From Pseudomonadota bacterium (GTDB lineage Bacteria; Pseudomonadota; Gammaproteobacteria; JAIEPX01), in contig JAKORL010000143.1 of assembly GCA_029777855.1 (NCBI GenBank), forward strand, positions 1 to 61,956: DNA of 61,956 nt, written 5' to 3'. Position numbers and translations under genes: made by a program. The notes below the pieces were generated by a model, which was not told the DNA's origin, did no database searches, and worked only from the letters and a program-made list of their open reading frames with translations. Positions 28,283-38,764 of this stretch are shown here, in pieces. Position 1 is the stretch's first letter, and each line of letters starts with the position of its first letter.

Positions 28283-30163
28283 TTAGATGCAAATCTTCCC
28301 ATCATCATCTTTGTCTTTTTGCTGGGCTTGTTTTTTGTGTAATTCTTCATCGGCTAAAATCATCTGAAGCAGGGCTTTGAATTTTTCTGCATTCATTTCT
28401 CCCACGACCCGATATTGCTTGAGTTCACGGCATTCTGGGCCGAAAAACAAAATGGTCGGTGGAGCAATCACATTAAAATAGGTTTCTAGCGCTTTATCGG
28501 TTGCATCATTATGCGTAACATCAGCACGAACAAAAGTAAATTCGTGTAATAATTTAGCCACTTCGGGATCTTGGAAAGTGTGTTTTTCCATGGATGAGCA
28601 TGAAGTACACCAGTCGGCATAAAAATCGAGTAATAAAAATTTTCCTTTTGCGCGACTTTTCGCTAATTCACGTCGAACATCAGTGAGATTTTTTACGGTT
28701 TCAACTTTATTCGAAGTTGAACCCAGTGTGATATTCGGATGGCCTAAATTGGCCAGTGGCCGAATGGGATCGTCATTTCCAAAACCAGCGCCAACCAGCA
28801 TCATCACTCCATAAACGAGTAATAATATTCCAGTGCCTTTTCGTAGTCTCGCCCATTTATTTTCGCTAACAGGTGTAAATGTACCCAAAAACATAGAAAC
28901 AATCACAAGCAGTGCACCCCATAATATTAATATTATTGAGGATGGTAAAATTCGGCTTAACATATAAATTGCCATGGCCAACATCAGTACACCAAATAAT
29001 GATTTGATCGACTCCATCCAATGTCCGGCTTTGGGTAAAATTTTTCCACCAGCAGTTCCGATTGCTATTAAGGGCAATCCCATTCCAAATCCCAGTGAAA
29101 AAAGTGCAACACTACCAAGTAATGCATCACCAGTGTCACCAATATAGCCGAGTGCGCCGACGAGCGCGGGTGTTACACACGGAGATAATATCAGAGTTGC
29201 TAAACAACCCATTATAGAAACACCAATATAACTTCCACTTTTTTGATGATTGCTGATAGACGTTAATGTATTTTCAAATTTCTCTGGTAATTTAATATCG
29301 TAAAATCCGAAAAAAGATAAAGCTAAAGCTACAAAAATAATTGCAGAAAGAACAATAATCCAGGGTTGTTGAAAAATGACTTGAATACTTCCACCTACAG
29401 CACCAACAAGTAATCCTGCTAGTGCATACGTTAACGACATGCTTAATACATAAACCAGTGATAACCGAAAACCTCTCCATGTATGAATATTTTTTTGTCC
29501 AACAATAATTGTGGTAATAATTGGAATCATGGGTAAAACACAAGGAGTAAATGCTAATAGCACACCGATACCTAAAAATGAGAGAATAATAGTGATGATA
29601 GCGTGCGATGCGAGTAAATCTTGAATTTCGTCTTGATCAGAATAAGGTGCGACGGGTTCTTCAGGAGCAGTATTTTCAACGGTAGTTCCTTTCGCAATAT
29701 GACCAAAATTATTTTGCATATCAAGTTCGACTAATTTTGTGATAGGTGGGTAACAATAACCGCCCATAGAACATCCTTGATAACTCACTAATAATTGCAC
29801 AGGTTCTTTTGTGTGAGTCATGATGGGAATGGAAATACTGAGATGATTATTGTAAACCGTCGTTTTTCCCATGTATTCATCTTCTTTTATCGTGCCCGTA
29901 GGTAAAATTGGGTTGCCCAACACACCTTGATTATGATCTTTTAAACTGAAATAAATCCGATCACGATAAAGATAATGGCCAGGCGCAAGATTCCAATCGG
30001 CGACGATAGTTTCAGAATTTGTTGCTTTAATTGAAAATTCAAAGGCTTTTTCACCAGCAAGAGGTTTTGTCGGTTCGTCAGCTAATGTAATGAGTGAGGT
30101 TGTGAATAGAAGAATTGCAAAGAAACATCGTTGTAATGTGATCATCATGCTCATAAACCTCAT
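28283..30163 (-). CDS. dsbD: Thiol:disulfide interchange protein DsbD
   Basis: DsbD passes electrons from cytoplasmic thioredoxin through the inner membrane to periplasmic disulfide reductases. The 626 residues show all three parts: a signal peptide and alpha domain with Cys in YQGCSMGGYCYPPITK; a membrane domain whose cysteines lie in AFTPCVLPMIPI and LSPCVTPALVGALG; and a C-terminal thioredoxin-like gamma domain with DFYADWCTSCSSMEKHTF (W-C-T-S-C). The tail ends in DKDDDGKICI, which looks like the first part of an EF-hand loop but is cut short. The gene is 245 bases before accB and divergent from the His-rich gene. Confidence 0.95.
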   Translation of the reverse strand: MRFMSMMITLQRCFFAILLFTTSLITLADEPTKPLAGEKAFEFSIKATNSETIVADWNLAPGHYLYRDRIYFSLKDHNQGVLGNPILPTGTIKEDEYMGKTTVYNNHLSISIPIMTHTKEPVQLLVSYQGCSMGGYCYPPITKLVELDMQNNFGHIAKGTTVENTAPEEPVAPYSDQDEIQDLLASHAIITIILSFLGIGVLLAFTPCVLPMIPIITTIIVGQKNIHTWRGFRLSLVYVLSMSLTYALAGLLVGAVGGSIQVIFQQPWIIVLSAIIFVALALSFFGFYDIKLPEKFENTLTSISNHQKSGSYIGVSIMGCLATLILSPCVTPALVGALGYIGDTGDALLGSVALFSLGFGMGLPLIAIGTAGGKILPKAGHWMESIKSLFGVLMLAMAIYMLSRILPSSIILILWGALLVIVSMFLGTFTPVSENKWARLRKGTGILLLVYGVMMLVGAGFGNDDPIRPLANLGHPNITLGSTSNKVETVKNLTDVRRELAKSRAKGKFLLLDFYADWCTSCSSMEKHTFQDPEVAKLLHEFTFVRADVTHNDATDKALETYFNVIAPPTILFFGPECRELKQYRVVGEMNAEKFKALLQMILADEELHKKQAQQKDKDDDGKICI

Positions 30164-30317
30164 AGTTGATAGTCAAGAATTTCAACAAATCTATCATATC
30201 CTTAATATCGGTCTTTTGTCATGATTATTTGCGTAAGTAAATGCGGACTAAAATACGCAATATTAGCAAATAATTGCGCATAATCCTTGTAATTGACTGC
30301 ATAAACTGGGCGGGAAG

Positions 30318-30326
30318 TGCTATACT
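30318..30326 (+). promoter_or_regulatory. Extended -10 promoter for the His-rich gene
   Basis: TGCTATACT fits an extended -10 (TG-n-TATACT), 35 bases before the ATG at 30362. A TTGACT lies 22 bases upstream of the -10, too far for a normal -35, which is consistent with extended -10 use. Confidence 0.45.
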
Positions 30327-30361
30327 TACAGTGTGATCCAGCAAATGAGGAGGTATGTATT

Positions 30362-30586
30362 ATGGCTCGTTCAATCAAAAGCATTATCTTAGGATCAATG
30401 CTGTCTTTATTAATAGGTGTTACTAGTCTAAGTGCTGAGGCTACGAAAGTAGTGACGGTGACTCATTTTGGGCATCATCATGCAGTTGTTGTTCATCCTT
30501 ATCACCATCGACATTACTATCATTGGCGACATCATCACCATCATCATCATGGCTATAAGCACCATCATCACCACCATCATCGATAA
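30362..30586 (+). CDS. Exported histidine-rich small protein
   Basis: ATG 30362 follows GAGGAGG at 8-base spacing. The 74-residue product has a signal peptide (RSIKSIILGSMLSLLIGVTS, cleavage near SAEA). Its last 40 residues hold 23 histidines, including two runs of seven separated by GYK, interspersed with Tyr, Trp and Arg. Such tails bind Ni, Zn, Cu or Co; it may be a periplasmic metal buffer or scavenger. An out-of-frame ATG lies at 30354, but the reading frame used gives the signal peptide. It sits directly before the groE regulatory region, with a hairpin between. Confidence 0.82.
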   Translation: MARSIKSIILGSMLSLLIGVTSLSAEATKVVTVTHFGHHHAVVVHPYHHRHYYHWRHHHHHHHGYKHHHHHHHR

Positions 30587-30605
30587 GTGATGGTTGTATC
30601 AACAT

Positions 30606-30630
30606 AGCGCTCCCGTTTAACGGGGGCGCT
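30606..30630 (+). terminator. Hairpin after the His-rich gene
   Basis: AGCGC-T-CCCG and CGGG-G-GCGCT pair around TTTAA, 20 bases after the His-rich stop. The downstream T-run is poor (ATTTCACTCTT), so this is a weak intrinsic terminator separating the gene from groES. Confidence 0.55.
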
Positions 30631-30638
30631 ATTTCACT

Positions 30639-30666
30639 CTTGAATTCTTGACTTCTATCCCCATAT
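30639..30666 (+). promoter_or_regulatory. Sigma32 heat-shock promoter of groESL
   Basis: CTTGAA (30639-30644), 14-base spacer, CCCCATAT (30659-30666). This matches the RpoH consensus (CTTGAAA, 12-15 bases, CCCCATnT) closely. The expected start of transcription falls just at the beginning of the CIRCE element. Confidence 0.85.
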
Positions 30667-30674
30667 AAGTACCA

Positions 30675-30701
30675 TTAGCACTCTAAGCACGAGAGTGCTA
30701 A
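30675..30701 (+). promoter_or_regulatory. CIRCE operator (HrcA binding site)
   Basis: TTAGCACTC, 9 bases, GAGTGCTAA: a perfect match to the CIRCE inverted repeat bound by the repressor HrcA. It lies 8 bases after the sigma32 -10 and 77 bases before groES, at or just after the expected transcription start, ideal for repression. Confidence 0.95.
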
Positions 30702-30777
30702 CGGGGCAGCTAAAGCGACCATTCTGGGTAGGTTTAGCCGTTGGCTTATTAATTTTTAAGTATGGAGTGATGAACGT

Positions 30778-31071
30778 ATGAGCGTGAAAATTCGTCCCTT
30801 ACACGATAGAATCGTGATTAAGCGAATGGAGGAAGAACGTACTACTGGTGGTGGTATTGTGATACCTGATTCTGCGACTGAAAAGCCCGTTCAAGGTGAA
30901 GTTGTTGCAGTCGGCAAAGGTAAAGTGATTGAAGGTAAAATTACGCCCCCTGATGTCAAAGTTGGTGATCGAGTGTTGTTCGGTAAATACTCAGGTACTG
31001 AAGTTAAAATCAGTGGAACAGAATTACTTGTTATGCGCGAAGACGACTTATTAGGCGTAGTCGAAGCGTAA
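30778..31071 (+). CDS. groES: Co-chaperonin GroES
   Basis: GroES caps the GroEL ring during protein folding. The 97 residues begin [20 protein letters not shown], followed by the mobile-loop region [23 protein letters not shown] and a C terminus ending in DDLLGVVEA, all standard. groEL follows after 31 bases, forming the usual bicistron. Expression is expected to rise on heat shock (sigma32 promoter) and when HrcA leaves CIRCE. Confidence 0.98.
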   Translation: MSVKIRPLHDRIVIKRMEEERTTGGGIVIPDSATEKPVQGEVVAVGKGKVIEGKITPPDVKVGDRVLFGKYSGTEVKISGTELLVMREDDLLGVVEA

Positions 31072-31099
31072 TTTATAGCAATCAATTAATGAGGATTAG

Positions 31100-32755
<1,656 letters not shown>

Positions 32756-32773
32756 TCAGGCGCTCAGATCTCT

Positions 32774-32803
32774 AAAAAAGCCCCTCTCGAGGGGCTTTTT
32801 TTT
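32774..32803 (+). terminator. Intrinsic terminator of groESL
   Basis: AGCCCCTC-TC-GAGGGGCT forms a compact GC stem flanked by A-run and T-run (8 T), 18 bases after the groEL stop. This is a textbook Rho-independent terminator. Confidence 0.95.
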
Positions 32804-32812
32804 ATCTCAATT

Positions 32813-32850
32813 TGGAGTAACAATTTTGAAAATAATAAAAACATTAAATG
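32813..32850 (+). pseudogene. Vestige of the start of the AmiE-like gene
   Basis: TTGGAGTAACAATTTTGAAA followed by ATAATAAAAACATTA resembles the start region of the serine-hydrolase gene at 38755-38790 (ribosome-binding site, TTG start, K-I-K-T-L). Here the frame reads M-K-I-I-K-T-L and stops within a few codons. It suggests that the hydrolase gene once stood directly after groEL and that the junction was duplicated when the NB-ARC gene arrived. Confidence 0.5.
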
Positions 32851-32981
32851 AGATGATAATACGAGGTGGTATTTCATGATAATAAACTTAAAAAATCGAG
32901 CCAGGAATTCTGGTATTGAGGAGATTCAACGGCGAGATATTTAGGGCGGTGAAGATGGCAGAAGAAAAATCCCTTAATTTT
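32851..32981. other. Unassigned spacer after groEL
   Basis: About 130 bases without a frame, terminator or repeat that I can support; it joins the groEL side to the 3' end of the NB-ARC gene. Confidence 0.4.
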
Positions 32982-33006
32982 GAAAAAAAGTGCTTTTGAA
33001 AGCACT
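32982..33006 (-). terminator. Intrinsic terminator of the NB-ARC gene
   Basis: On the minus strand AGTGCTTT-CA-AAAGCACT is followed by TTTTTTT, starting 14 bases after the TAG stop at 33021. The hairpin plus T-run is a normal Rho-independent terminator. Confidence 0.85.
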
Positions 33007-33020
33007 ATAAATTCAAAGCA

Positions 33021-36000
33021 CTACTGAATTCCACAGGTAGAACTAAGGGAAGTCGACTCGGCCGCTTGCAGAGTATCATCCCACTGAAAAAAAGCATGAC
33101 TTGCATCATGTTGAGTCGAGAATGCTTTACTTCTTCTCTTAAGTATCCAGAGCATTTGATCAATTAATGTGCTGGGGGCATGAATGGATAAGACGATGTC
33201 GTCATCGTCTTGGGTGATGACGAATTGATATTTTGCCAAATTAGTAGGTGGGTCAATATTCTGTTTGAGTAATTCAACTAACGAGTTCAGCAACGTCAAC
33301 CGTTCAGTGCGATTGGGAAGGCAAGTCACTTTAAAATTATCACCACGATGACGCTCTAAACGAAAGATAAAACCTTGCTCTAAAAGAGTGGTTAATTGCT
33401 TTTCGAAGGATTTAGCCACGAAGAATTTTTGAAGACTAACCTTGCTTGACCGCGGTAATTCAACACGCTCTAACTGTTCCATGGCTTGTGTAGGCGTCTC
33501 TGTCAGCAAGAGTAGTTTCTGATTTGCGTAACATTTAATCACGGGATCAGCATTGTCTGCATCGTTCTGTAAGATCGCCATAAGCTTTTCATTGACTTTG
33601 CCCTGTCTAATCAACCAGCCAATAATGCCGTAATGTGCCGGTACTCTGGGCAACAGCAAAGCCTTCCACAAAATAGCGACAATCTCATCTAAACTGATGA
33701 TCAGATGCTCTGTATGCCATTTTAGTCCTGTGTACTTACACTCTCTATTGAAATTGTCAGCTTGCGTCACAAACATAAGCTCTAAAGAAAAAACAAATAC
33801 TTCTCGTGCTATTGCAAACATTCGATCAAGTAAAGGTACAAAGGTATACAACGTCCGAACAGCATGCACTCTCAAGTCGCTATTTTCAGCCAGAATATGT
33901 TTATTAATAAGGGTGACGAGTTGGTCTTTTTCGGTATCATTCAATGTCGTAGCAATCAATTCTAGGAGCGACTGATCGTTCGATAACTTGGTATTGAATG
34001 AGAAAATAAGCAGTAAAGCCTCATCATGGAGATGGGTGTTCTCAAGTGTACGTGAAGTTATGATGGTTTCACATAACAGAGAGGTGAGTTTTTTTACATC
34101 CACGATCGAGCGTGGTTGCATCAACAGGGAGGATAGAGAACGAATAATAGTCAGATGGGAACTGTTAGCGCGAAGCGCGCAATCGATAATATGAAATATC
34201 CGCGCTGAATCTGTAGTGGTTAGTTTTGTATCACACATGCGTTTTATATAATCAAATAAGACCTGAAAATCGCCGTTCTTGACAAAAAAATTGACAGCGA
34301 CAAGTTTGCTCAAATCACGTTGACTAGAGAGTTCACTTTTATAATAATCACTGACAACGGAAAGTGGAAAGTCTAAACTGTCTATTTGCGCTGATAGTTT
34401 CTTTCGTTCGTCATCCATCAACACACCTGATTTTAAACGATTCACGAGATATCGATGGACAGCCAGCTTGTCTGCCGCGGTGATAGTTGTTTCATTGACG
34501 TTAGCTAGATCAGTCGAATGCAGTGCTAGCTTATCACGAAAAACACGCAGGTAGCTCTTTCCCAATTTTCGACACGGACCATTAAAACCATCCATCAACT
34601 TTTCTAATAAGGGTGCCATTATACTAGGTTCGTGTACTTCTATGGCTTTTTGCAACACAACGACTTTATCAGAGTCTTTGAGCCAAGGATCTTCCAGATC
34701 GCAAAGGTAAGCTTGATGCAACCAAGGAATAACCGACGGAACATGATGAGTGATTAAAAACGCCGTCATACTTTCGCGACTTTTTGAGCTCACACTAGCA
34801 AAAACTTTAACAAACACGGTAATGACTTCTTTCGCGTCAACCTTCTCAATGAGATTAGGTACTATTTGATCTTTAAGGTAACTCGACACATCAGGATCTT
34901 CTAAATCTCTTAGCCAGACTTGATGTTGCCAAGGGATGAGAGTTTCCACTTGACGTTTCTCTAAAAACTGTGCGGCGCACCAACGTACAGAACTTGAAGA
35001 ATCCGTGATGCATCGTTTGGAAACGGAGATCTTTTCTTGGGTATCAACATCCAAGTCATACAGCAACTGAAGCATCTCTTTACGATCATGAGTATTCCCC
35101 TCTAGCAGGAATAGTTGATCCGTTATAGCCTGATACGCCGCGGTGATATTTGAAGGATCTACGCAGCTTTTAGGGAGTTTGGCTTGTATTACCCACGCTA
35201 CTGCCGTCGAGACCTTCTGATCAGTAAGAAACTGTGCACACAACAGTCTTATTGATTGAATAGGGTCAGCCATGAGTTTTTTTGCAACACCTAGTTTGTA
35301 TTCTTGAGGCAAACCCTCTTCGAAGAGTTTTTTGACAAAATAGGCTCTATTGTCAGCGGATAAAGACTGATTTTCAATATCTTCAGCCAATAGCACATAG
35401 GCATTTTGAATAAAGTTTGGGTGGATGTCGGCATCGGCGAGTAGTTCATAACAGCATCGACGATGCCAGCCAGACTCTTGAAAATAGACCAAAATGACCT
35501 CTTTGAAAAAATCACGGCCTTTGAGTAGAATAATTTCGTCGGCGCGTTTTTTCCGATAATGTCGGTTATTTTTAGCATCGAACAGTGACTCAATCAAAGG
35601 ATCGACGACATGACTTAGCGCGGCACGCCCTGCCAGCTCCGGCACATTATATAACGCTTTTTCTGAATTGATCACATAAGGGTGTGTGCTACCGTACACT
35701 GATTTTACATTATTAAGTGATTGAAGAACATCAGTGGAATCTTCGAGACGACCTCGATCTAATAAAGCTAATTCTAAATTAACTTGGTCCGCTGAGACAC
35801 TATCAGTACCTTCACTATGTTCATACAAAGCTCTGGCCCATACTAATAACTGCTTCCTCTCATGGGCGGCAATGAGCGTATTGCTGGCAAACCCTCTTAA
35901 TACCTGCGCGACTTCATAATGATTACCTGGAGTGTCCATCGCTTTCAGATAAAGTGCTCTAGCGTGGATTAGCAATTCTTCTGAGAAAGAGACTTTAGAT

Positions 36001-38312
36001 TGCTCTTCGCGTCTTGCAAAAAAATGATTATTTGGCAAAGACATAACACTGTGAAGTGATGTCTGACTCTCATTATACTCTGGATTCAATACCTCTCGGA
36101 TATGGCGTATACCATGCCAATTACATTTATTGTGGAATGCTGCCAGAAGTAAATTCATTTGCGCTTGTATATCACCGATTCCTTCTACGGCCTTGGCAAT
36201 ATTCGATAGAGTCACAGCAACGATCGAGCTATCATTACCGTGACAACGCTGATTCAGTTCTAAAGCTAGTTTTAAAATACGTACGACTTCGATAAGTTCA
36301 GGAACCTCTTTAGACTTGGTACGTGCCCAATTTCCGCGGTGATTGTCTTCATAGTGGCCTAACTTAGCAAGACCTAATTGTTCCAGAACATAGCCGAGTG
36401 GCTTTAAATTCTCCCTTGAGGATAGTGCATCAGCGCCGATAATAGCACTCAGTTCGTTATCGCTCAAACGATCCAGTATCCAAGCGCTATGGTTCGATAA
36501 ATAGCCTCGATTAAAAAAAACTTTTGCATACCTATTATAAGGGATCAGCCCACTAACTTCGCCATGACAATACTCCTGAAAGCGTCTGATATCGATCCCA
36601 AGACCAACAAGCGCACGCAACAGGATATCCAGTGCATTAGCATCTCGAAGTTTTGTATAAAAGATGCCTAACTTTATTTCAAGAGCGTCAATTTGTGCTT
36701 TGAAAAGATTTCGTTTTTTTATTGGCTGGCTATGATCTAACACGCTCTTTAGATGTGGAATCAGTGAATTATCCTGCGTGAACTGGCTCAGGGTGAGAAA
36801 ATTTCCTTTAAATCGATCTTCAAATAGCGTTAACAACTCACCCAGGAGAGTATCGTCATTGAGGTTACCCATCCTAATAATTTCTTGCACAAGCTGATGC
36901 ATTCGAACATGACCTGCTGGCGGTACATTTTCGAGTAAACAATAGCAGCGTAGTGCTGACACCGCCTCACGACTCTCTAGAGCACTGGTGGCAAAGTGAG
37001 GCAGTAGCTTAAGGTCAATCGGTGTTTCAGGCGCTAAATAACTACAGGTTTTAAGAATCCGGAGCGCCAGGTTATTCGTAATCTTGGCCAGTGATAATTG
37101 AATGACTGCCCATATGGTCACTTCCTGCGAGCTAACGGCAGATCCAGTGTAGGCTATATTTCGCTCTTTAGAGGGCTTTTTATCGTCATGGTACGGATCT
37201 CCAGCTGAAACGGGCAATTGTAGATACTGTCGTTTTTGTTGAGAAAATTCTTCGAGGTACTCTAATAGTGTGATATTTTCAGTACAGATATAAGCCAAAG
37301 CTTGTGTGAGTGCTAAAGGGAAATACCCTAGGCTCTGAGACAGTTTAACCACAGCATCAAAATCGAACAAATGATCATGATTTAAAGTGATAACCTTCCG
37401 ACAATAATCGGTCGCTTCTTTTTCAGTGAAGACACTCAACGAAATGACCTTAAAACTTTGACTCCAATCTCGCTCATTATGATTTCGCGTGGTAATAATA
37501 AGAGGAGTTCGCGACCCAGGTAAATATTTCTTGATGCTGTTCAAATTATGGGCATTATCAAAAACCATCAGATAAGGTGCGTGTTCCTGATCCAGACGTT
37601 GATAAATTTGTTTTATAAAAACGTCTGAAGCCAAATTTTTTGGATCTAAACCCAGCCGCTCGCCTAAAAGATGCATTTGATGAATCATGATATCCTGACT
37701 ATCGCCGGTATCATCAGCACCAGCAACCAACCAAATAATAGTTCGAAATCCCGCTTTAGCTTGTGTTTGTTTGTATTCATCGAGTTTAGCATAAGCAAAG
37801 GCTGCAACCAGTTGTGTTTTACCAATACCCCCTGTGCCTGACACTAGGATGGTGCTGTGGTGTGAGAGCGGCGTAGACGGAATATGTGCACGCATTTGCG
37901 TTAAGGCTTCAAGCCGTCCTGTAAAATGGTCAAAGGCACTTGGCAACCCAAACATCGTATGCAATGTATCCTGGGAAGCTGAGTCAGGCACTGCTCCAGC
38001 CATAAAATTAAACTGATATTTTACATTTTGATTGAGCGGTCTTTGCTGATCCTTGGCCAACACGATTTCTACCACTGTGTTTAGCTCTTCTATTTGTTTA
38101 ACACCCAAGCCCATCAGATCCTTCAATAAGGGGCTGTTCTGAAAGGAAGTATCTGCTTCTTCGGATAATGCCATAATTGTTTTGATAAATTCTTTCATGT
38201 CCTCAGGCAATACTAAGCGGTTGAGATCGTCAACTACGATCCTCAAGTGGGACTGCCTAAGTCGATACAACATCGCAGAAAGCCAGGAGGGTATTTCAGT
38301 TTTACTGTCCAA
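33021..38312 (-). CDS. NB-ARC (STAND) NTPase with TPR/HEAT-like repeats and CaaX-like end
   Basis: The start is a TTG at 38312 with AAGGA upstream; the product is 1763 residues. A short helical N domain precedes an NB-ARC module: Walker A GTGGIGKTQ (159-167), kinase-2 YLMVFDNAH (247-255), LIITTRN (271-277) and the winged-helix region GYFPLAL (329-335). This is the ATPase switch of plant NLRs, Apaf-1 and bacterial STAND proteins. Residues ~540-950 look TPR-like, then HEAT-like repeats follow, including two copies of a unit with IPW-x-HQ-x-x-L-x-DLEDP. The last residues are Cys-Gly-Ile-Gln, a plausible farnesylation box. The N domain is not a recognised nuclease, TIR or protease. Possible roles are a translocated NLR-like effector or a phage-defence STAND; the tail favours the former. 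Confidence 0.9.
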   Translation of the reverse strand: MDSKTEIPSWLSAMLYRLRQSHLRIVVDDLNRLVLPEDMKEFIKTIMALSEEADTSFQNSPLLKDLMGLGVKQIEELNTVVEIVLAKDQQRPLNQNVKYQFNFMAGAVPDSASQDTLHTMFGLPSAFDHFTGRLEALTQMRAHIPSTPLSHHSTILVSGTGGIGKTQLVAAFAYAKLDEYKQTQAKAGFRTIIWLVAGADDTGDSQDIMIHQMHLLGERLGLDPKNLASDVFIKQIYQRLDQEHAPYLMVFDNAHNLNSIKKYLPGSRTPLIITTRNHNERDWSQSFKVISLSVFTEKEATDYCRKVITLNHDHLFDFDAVVKLSQSLGYFPLALTQALAYICTENITLLEYLEEFSQQKRQYLQLPVSAGDPYHDDKKPSKERNIAYTGSAVSSQEVTIWAVIQLSLAKITNNLALRILKTCSYLAPETPIDLKLLPHFATSALESREAVSALRCYCLLENVPPAGHVRMHQLVQEIIRMGNLNDDTLLGELLTLFEDRFKGNFLTLSQFTQDNSLIPHLKSVLDHSQPIKKRNLFKAQIDALEIKLGIFYTKLRDANALDILLRALVGLGIDIRRFQEYCHGEVSGLIPYNRYAKVFFNRGYLSNHSAWILDRLSDNELSAIIGADALSSRENLKPLGYVLEQLGLAKLGHYEDNHRGNWARTKSKEVPELIEVVRILKLALELNQRCHGNDSSIVAVTLSNIAKAVEGIGDIQAQMNLLLAAFHNKCNWHGIRHIREVLNPEYNESQTSLHSVMSLPNNHFFARREEQSKVSFSEELLIHARALYLKAMDTPGNHYEVAQVLRGFASNTLIAAHERKQLLVWARALYEHSEGTDSVSADQVNLELALLDRGRLEDSTDVLQSLNNVKSVYGSTHPYVINSEKALYNVPELAGRAALSHVVDPLIESLFDAKNNRHYRKKRADEIILLKGRDFFKEVILVYFQESGWHRRCCYELLADADIHPNFIQNAYVLLAEDIENQSLSADNRAYFVKKLFEEGLPQEYKLGVAKKLMADPIQSIRLLCAQFLTDQKVSTAVAWVIQAKLPKSCVDPSNITAAYQAITDQLFLLEGNTHDRKEMLQLLYDLDVDTQEKISVSKRCITDSSSSVRWCAAQFLEKRQVETLIPWQHQVWLRDLEDPDVSSYLKDQIVPNLIEKVDAKEVITVFVKVFASVSSKSRESMTAFLITHHVPSVIPWLHQAYLCDLEDPWLKDSDKVVVLQKAIEVHEPSIMAPLLEKLMDGFNGPCRKLGKSYLRVFRDKLALHSTDLANVNETTITAADKLAVHRYLVNRLKSGVLMDDERKKLSAQIDSLDFPLSVVSDYYKSELSSQRDLSKLVAVNFFVKNGDFQVLFDYIKRMCDTKLTTTDSARIFHIIDCALRANSSHLTIIRSLSSLLMQPRSIVDVKKLTSLLCETIITSRTLENTHLHDEALLLIFSFNTKLSNDQSLLELIATTLNDTEKDQLVTLINKHILAENSDLRVHAVRTLYTFVPLLDRMFAIAREVFVFSLELMFVTQADNFNRECKYTGLKWHTEHLIISLDEIVAILWKALLLPRVPAHYGIIGWLIRQGKVNEKLMAILQNDADNADPVIKCYANQKLLLLTETPTQAMEQLERVELPRSSKVSLQKFFVAKSFEKQLTTLLEQGFIFRLERHRGDNFKVTCLPNRTERLTLLNSLVELLKQNIDPPTNLAKYQFVITQDDDDIVLSIHAPSTLIDQMLWILKRRSKAFSTQHDASHAFFQWDDTLQAAESTSLSSTCGIQ

Positions 38313-38566
38313 AATGCGTCCTTTTATAATCCTGATTTTACTATGCTAACATACAGCTTGCGTGAGTTGCTACACAGTATTCATGGAGATGACATTTATC
38401 TTGAATACGATTTCATAAGTGATCCGCATAAAGGTTACAGCACTCTGCCGAACGAAGAACAGGATCTGCAAATCTGCTCGCCCATTGCATCAATTCGAAA
38501 CTCTGCTACTATGTGCACTACTCAATAGGAAACACTGTATCATGTCCAACAACATCAACATAAAAT
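38313..38566. other. Spacer upstream of the NB-ARC gene
   Basis: About 250 bases that should hold the minus-strand promoter of the NB-ARC gene. A plus-strand frame runs through part of it from inside the NB-ARC gene, but it lacks a ribosome-binding site or recognisable sequence. Confidence 0.4.
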
Positions 38567-38707
38567 AAGATCAAACTTGGTTTCGATATTTTAAGTCGTG
38601 CGCTTGAAGCTCCATTTCGTCAAATCAAAATGAATATTTTGGCTCCAAGCAAAGTAACTCGATTTGCTCTTCAAAACGCAGTGTTTATCGCAAGTCTAAA
38701 GTTGCAT
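38567..38707 (+). pseudogene. groEL 3' remnant with internal deletion
   Basis: AAGATCAAACT then CGTGCGCTTGAAGCTCCAT and CGTCAAATC match groEL at about 32400-32460. The next part (TATTTTGG, CCAA-x-CAAAGT, CTCGATxTGCTCTTCAAAAC) matches about 32572-32645. Some 105 bases of groEL are missing between the blocks, joined at a short ATC repeat. Point changes and the deletion show it is dead. It lies between the NB-ARC gene and the hydrolase gene. Confidence 0.85.
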
Positions 38708-38764
38708 ATAAGTTTCAGTCGGGTAAAATGAGCTTTCTATTTAACTCTGTTAGGAGAATAAATT

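Noticed and set aside
28283..28315. EF-hand in the DsbD tail (DKDDDGKICI)
   Set aside because: The loop stops before the position-12 Glu and has no flanking helices, so calcium binding is not supported.
30110..30163. Later in-frame ATGs (30154, 30148) as the dsbD start
   Set aside because: Any of them leaves a usable signal peptide; none has a clearly better ribosome-binding site, so the longest was kept.
33021..38312. NB-ARC gene as an Avs-type phage-defence system
   Set aside because: No nuclease, protease or TIR effector domain was seen at the N terminus and no other defence gene is nearby; the CaaX-like tail and repeat build fit a host-directed protein better, although defence is not excluded.
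38247..38528. A 93-codon plus-strand frame at the NB-ARC 5' end
   Set aside because: It starts inside the NB-ARC gene on the opposite strand, has no ribosome-binding site and no family features.
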